Shown: in pieces, positions 59,250-64,000 of the stretch
How the letters are laid out: every line of letters begins with the position of its first letter
How positions within the stretch are numbered: position 1 is the stretch's first letter
Source: Hofstenia miamia
Lineage: Eukaryota > Xenacoelomorpha > Acoela
Assembly: GCA_004352715.1 (NCBI GenBank)
Contig: SCFE01000007.1
Location: 215,529 to 279,528 of the forward strand
Direction of reading: 5' to 3'
Length of the DNA: 64,000 bases
Made by a program: the position numbers and the translations under genes
Notes under the pieces: model-generated
Told to the model about the DNA's origin: nothing
The model's input: only the letters and a program-made list of their open reading frames with translations
The model's database searches: none

Positions 59250-59460
59250 CCTATTTTAACTGGATGCCTAAATTTTAAATCAAATGAAAAATATAATCTA
59301 CATGTATTCCTATTTTAACATGATTAACCGGTTCCAGCATTATAACATTTTTAAACTGAACTAATTGTGCATTAGCTTAGGCCTACAGTATTCTGCAAAC
59401 AATGGAAAGTGCTTCTGTGCATTTTGAATTATATTAACAACGTATTTATTTTTTAAAAGG

Positions 59461-59476
59461 ATATATATATATATAC

Positions 59477-59527
<51 letters not shown>
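59461..59527. repeat. (TA)n microsatellite
   Basis: 67 bases of almost pure TA with a central CATATG interruption. Confidence 0.95.
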
Positions 59528-59530
<3 letters not shown>

Positions 59531-62072
59531 CTAAATAAAGCTTTCTACATCAATATTTTACAAAACCTATTTCTATTATTTTGCAAATAAAACTGTCAAA
59601 AGGCAATTTGGTTATTTTAGAAATGAAAGTACAAGGAGTCATGTGCATCTCGTGCAGTTAACTGGTTAATGTTGCAAATGTTTATTAGTTGTCTTTTAGA
59701 GAAAGAACTCAATTGCCCATTTTGATGACAACTATGTTTAAATAAAAATGTAAGACTCCATTTATTAATGAATTCTGTATTAAGTTTTCAAATGTACGCT
59801 CACTAAGGAGATGGAATCGTGTCGATTTTTGCCCTCTTGATGCAATCAAGCATTGGCCCGTAGTAATCAGATTAATGTAATCTAATTATTTTTAGAATTT
59901 TTACCTATACCTTTTGCAATTAATAAAATATAAACGCATTTCCTGTATTATAGCCTACCAACAAAATAACTGAAATCCTATTCGTAGGTTATGGTAAAGT
60001 TTGGGCAACTCCGAAATCGCAAAACTTGCCTTCCAAATTTAAATTAATGTCAAAATTATAGTTTCGTACCGAATAAGTTAATTGCTCATCTTTATCCGAT
60101 TCCAGCTTTGGTTTACAAATGTTCTTAAGATTGTTAAATATTTGAATTATTCAAACTGTGAATTCTACTAAATTTATGATATTATGCACCTAAACTATAA
60201 CTAGAGGACTTATATTTATACCATGGCTTTGAAAAATTTTCTATTTCAATTCTATTCAAATAGTCATTCACATTACATTAGGCGCCTTTTACAAAAGAAA
60301 AATTCTATTAAAAATGTTATTTTTCATTGCTTAAGTTATTTGTTAACACAATAATTTATTACTATTTATTATTTTCATGTTTAGTCTTTTAGTTTCTCAT
60401 TGTACATTGTTAACAAAGCCGGTATTGGCCTAGTCAACCGAAAAATATAAATGGACAGAATTGGTTTCAACTAACATTTCTAGGTTGTTGTAAAATTGTG
60501 CAAATTGTGGAGAAAGCTTAATATACTGATCAATTCTAAATGATATTCTGCACCATTTTCTAAGGCAATATTCAATTGCATATATCTCGGACAAAAAAGT
60601 TTCAATGGTCTCTCACTATTTCTATATTTACTAGAGCGTGTTGATAAGAGATGTTATTAGATTTAAACCAAGGGTGTTTAAAAATTTTGATTTGAGTAGA
60701 AACTTCTCAAAATCCTCTTATTGTGTTGAAAAACTTATGTAGTCCTTGGTAAATTCATTAACAAAATTTCGAATTTTGTCAAATTTTGAAGATTTTCTTG
60801 ATATTTTCAGGAATACTATGTTTAATATTAGTTATGATTCTATATTACAATTTCATTTTTCTTACTGATATGTTTTGAGACCATGTTGCTCTAAGAATAT
60901 TGTCATGAAGTTTAGGAAAAAAGGTAATGTGGGATAAAAAGTTTGAAAAAATTCAAAAAATAAAATTTTCAACCAGATATTTTTGCTAACGTCAGCCTTT
61001 TTGCAAAAAAACATTAGTAAAATACGAAGAGGCGTCATATCAAAATGGTTATTATTTTTCTCAACTTTTTCTCTATTCAAGGCACAAATTACAAGGTCTA
61101 GTAATAACTTAAGTCATATTAATTTGTAGTTATTAATGCTGATGTCAACATTTTTCGTTTTTTTTCTAGTCATTTTTATATTTCTATAGTAATATAGCAG
61201 TCAATCACCGTTGACAACATTGTCATAATTCCTCGAAAAAAACCCCAAAATTTTCACAGAATGTGTAAAACTAAATTTAATGAGGTGAAAAGTTCAGCCA
61301 ACTTTTCAAATTTGATCTAAAAAAATTATTAAAATTTCACCTGGGTGGAAAATTTACCCCTTTCCCCTTGTGAAGAATAGGGTTAAGCAATTGGATTGTG
61401 TTTCTACAAACATTAATTCTGACTCTTCAAAATAAACTTGGTCGTAAATTAATCTGGTTAGTTAGTGCAATCCATACTAATGAATTACCGTATATTATCA
61501 TGTACCATGAGACTTTTTAAGATCTTTGTTTGCAGGCCATTTAGGTGGTGACATTCTACGCAAAATATAGCAACGAAATTTGAGAGATAATATATTCAGA
61601 TCCAATAGTCTAAAATTCAATATGTATTTAAAATAATCATTATTTTGATTAAAAAAACATGCTATATTTACCTGATTTAACTAATAATACTTATAATAGC
61701 TTATTTACACAATATTACTGTTTTATTTAACATATGCTGTACAAGTAGACAGTATTGTAGAATAAATAGAGTTGTGGCAGTTTGGAAATCCAGCCTAAGG
61801 AAGCCTAACATCCCTTCACAAACGGAATTTGTATGATACCAGACACATTTTATCAAATAATTTTTAATGCATGCAAATTGGGGGTCGTATGATACGTAAG
61901 ATGGCTCTGTACCTCTTCGGCATTTAATAACCTCCCTTGATGAAAAAACACTGTCTAATCACAAATTGGCTGGATATTGAAATGATTCTTTTTTCTTGGA
62001 TTCTGCTCTTTACAGAACTATTTAGAGTACAAGCAGTTAATTTCATCGCAGTACTAAAATACACTAAAGGCC
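59528..62072. other. Gene-free AT-rich interval
   Basis: No coding, RNA or transposon signature supported. A minus-strand frame at 60862-61080 looks like chance. Confidence 0.45.
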
Positions 62073-62080
62073 TCTTACCG

Positions 62081-62438
62081 CAGTGACGGATACAAATGAG
62101 AAATTTTTAGTGCATTTTTGATGATATAGTATTAAGCAAAGTTCACACAAAATTATGAATGTGTGCCTACTCGTCAAATTTTTTGAATATTTTGATGAAA
62201 TTCAAGAAAATCAAGCATCCCAAAAGGCAAAAATCTTGCTAATATCAATGAACTTGTAAAACTACGAAAAATCATTCTGGGTTTTGAAAAGTCACAGAAA
62301 TGCTTCTTATTTTGGAGAGGGCGCATGTTGATGAGATCTGCCCATATTATTGGACGTAAAAAATTTGGTTCTCTAATTTTTTGCACCACTTTAGCAAACT
62401 ATTCTCATTTTAAGGGGGCCCCTACGTATCCGCCCCTG
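62081..62438. mobile_element. 358-bp hAT-like MITE with perfect target duplication
   Basis: Ends CAGTGACGGATAC and (inverted) CAGGGGCGGATAC; perfect 8-bp duplication TCTTACCG at 62073-62080 and 62439-62446. Its interior matches 18240-18560 of the larger element at 17885-18590, so it is a deleted relative. Confidence 0.93.
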
Positions 62439-62446
62439 TCTTACCG

Positions 62447-64000
62447 AAACACTTGTCAACAAAATAAAACGAAATAGGCTGAGTTTCTATATGTAGAAAA
62501 TGTAAATAGCTAATAGGCAAGACAGCACACCGATTAACAAGATAGATTATTACCCTAGGTAACAAAGCATAGCAAATAGATTTTGTTGAATTTGGTTATT
62601 GAAGCTGTTGAATATTTTGTTGGAGTCTATTATGCTTGCTGTTTTCAGTTCAAGTGGAGCGCAACTGGATTCAAGACAGGTAACAGATTTTACTTCAAAT
62701 GTGTCTGCTAATTCCGCAAAAACTGTCATTCGTGTTGCTATGCCTATGATTAACCAATCAACATGGAGTGTATTCAGTGAAATTCAGGCTGTGTTGAAAT
62801 TAAAAAAATAAGAGAGGTGTAGATCCAATATTATAAATTAGAGGAGAATGTAATGGGAGCATTCTGCATGATATGCAACATCGCCGAAGGAAGACTCCCA
62901 CTACCAACCCTTATGTAACTTCTCTGAGGGAATTGATAAATTGGTGAACATCAACTCATGAGCCTATCTTAACGTGTATGCTTACACCAATGGAATCAAA
63001 GAAGATCCAATGAAACTTCTTGAATGAAATTATTGTAATGGTGATGCTGTGGAAAGATGCGTAAAGTTGGAAACCGTAGGTGATTAATCGAGTTTACACA
63101 TATGAGAAGAAAGATGGATTCACTAAAGCTCTACAAGCTTGACATTGGTAAAAATGCAATATTTTATAAAAATGTTGTAAATTTTTGCTTCAATATCAAC
63201 TGCAGAATTATGAACTACTTTCACATTTAACTTTGCAAATTATAAATTCTATAAATATTATTAAGCATTGCATTCATTTCTTAATTGGTGTATGTTTCTT
63301 GCATCGCATCTGAATAAACTAATTACAGTTAGTTGAAGAATTTGCAATTTGCTGTTGTTTTGTAAGGAATTACTACTCTGCATATGCAAAATATCTGCCA
63401 TTTAAGATGACTTATCAAAATTATGTGAAAAAATTTTGCTGTGTGAGAAAATAAAAAAGTAGTTACCCCCATAATTTACATGCCCTAATTATTAATTTGT
63501 CAGAAAACATCAATGTTGAGTGAATTTTAAATTACATTGCTCAGTGCAAGGTAGTTGTAATAAAGTGATGTACATGTATAGGCATGAAAGAGAACAAAAC
63601 TAAGATGAAAGAAAATCGTGATTAACGATATTTTTGGAACCAACTCTACCCAACCAACAAACACAAATTATAAACATGAACGTACCTAATACAATCCACC
63701 CCACCAATATCCTAAGTGATTGCGGCCCAACACAAAAGATCCATCTTGACCTCTGACATGAACACGAGAGCAATTTTATATATTTTCTTAGTCCTAAGCA
63801 ATACTTGCATATTGGTGTAAGGGGTGTTATCATTAAGCGATTTACAGTTGAGAGTATATAGAAAAGACAGCATTTTATGTTTTAAACTGTAAAGCATTTT
63901 CACAATCTCATTCCAGAAATATCCTAGAAATGCACACAAAACTTTTAAATAGTTTACTCACAACATAAATTGGTGTAATTTGTAGTTAATTTGAAATTTC
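62447..64000. other. Unassigned right end of window
   Basis: 62599-63100 has weak coding texture in shifting plus-strand frames (MKLLNILLESIMLAVFSSSG in one, NVYAYTNGIKEDPMKLLE in another) that I cannot assign. Minus-strand frames at 63600-63939 are likewise unassigned. Both could be transposon remnants. Confidence 0.3.

Noticed and set aside
1-64000. CRISPR arrays, riboswitches, operons and tRNA or rRNA genes
   Set aside because: The sequence is animal nuclear DNA; no cloverleaf, rRNA core or spaced direct repeat was seen.

Overview
The window is AT-rich nuclear DNA from an invertebrate animal. This is shown by spliced genes with GT-AG introns, phase-1 immunoglobulin (Ig) exons, a rhodopsin-type GPCR fragment and dense animal transposon remnants. 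No rRNA, tRNA, operon or CRISPR array was seen. Several introns are only about 37-49 bp, which may help place the organism, but I cannot name the species; a tunicate or another small-intron invertebrate is possible. Eleven runs of N interrupt the assembly, several of them flanked by (TA)n or by duplicated sequence, so some duplications here are probably assembly joins.

The main gene runs on the plus strand from about 35.2 kb to at least 57.6 kb. It encodes a single-pass receptor: an unusual 153-residue Cys-rich first visible exon, an Ig domain at 37.8 kb, a 9.9-kb transposon-filled intron, seven Ig-like exons (48.0-50.9 kb), a transmembrane exon (52.7 kb), and at least six short cytoplasmic exons (52.9-57.6 kb), each with one tyrosine motif. 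Every exon I could place starts and ends in phase 1 and has a length divisible by three, so exons can be duplicated or skipped without breaking the frame. Four tail exons share a D-(D/N/C)-H-(I/V)-Y or D-D-I-Y core, resembling ITAM/ITIM-type phosphotyrosine docking sites.

The window also holds relatives of this gene. Bases 1-1193 are a close copy of 54121-55312, including one tyrosine tail exon (350-409), so another family member ends at the left edge. A decayed transmembrane exon plus first-tail exon lies at 5684-5889 with the same 37-bp intron length. This suggests a tandem array of Ig receptors, the architecture expected of innate immune or self/non-self recognition loci; that role is inference.

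Between about 7.4 and 12.6 kb lies a GPCR that is broken by a frameshift before its last helix, followed by a second copy of its 3' end and flank that carries the same break.

The rest is mobile DNA: eight elements with hAT-like termini, most with 8-bp target-site duplications (one inserted in a mariner remnant), several Tc1/mariner remnants, a pogo-like element, a copia-type RNase H/RT fragment lying inside a LINE, a Maverick/Polinton-type integrase fragment, and possible piggyBac and Merlin scraps. Long stretches (about 18.6-19.4, 20.2-22.4, 28.7-31.9, 32.4-34.1, 35.7-37.7 and 59.5-62.0 kb) contain no gene I can support.
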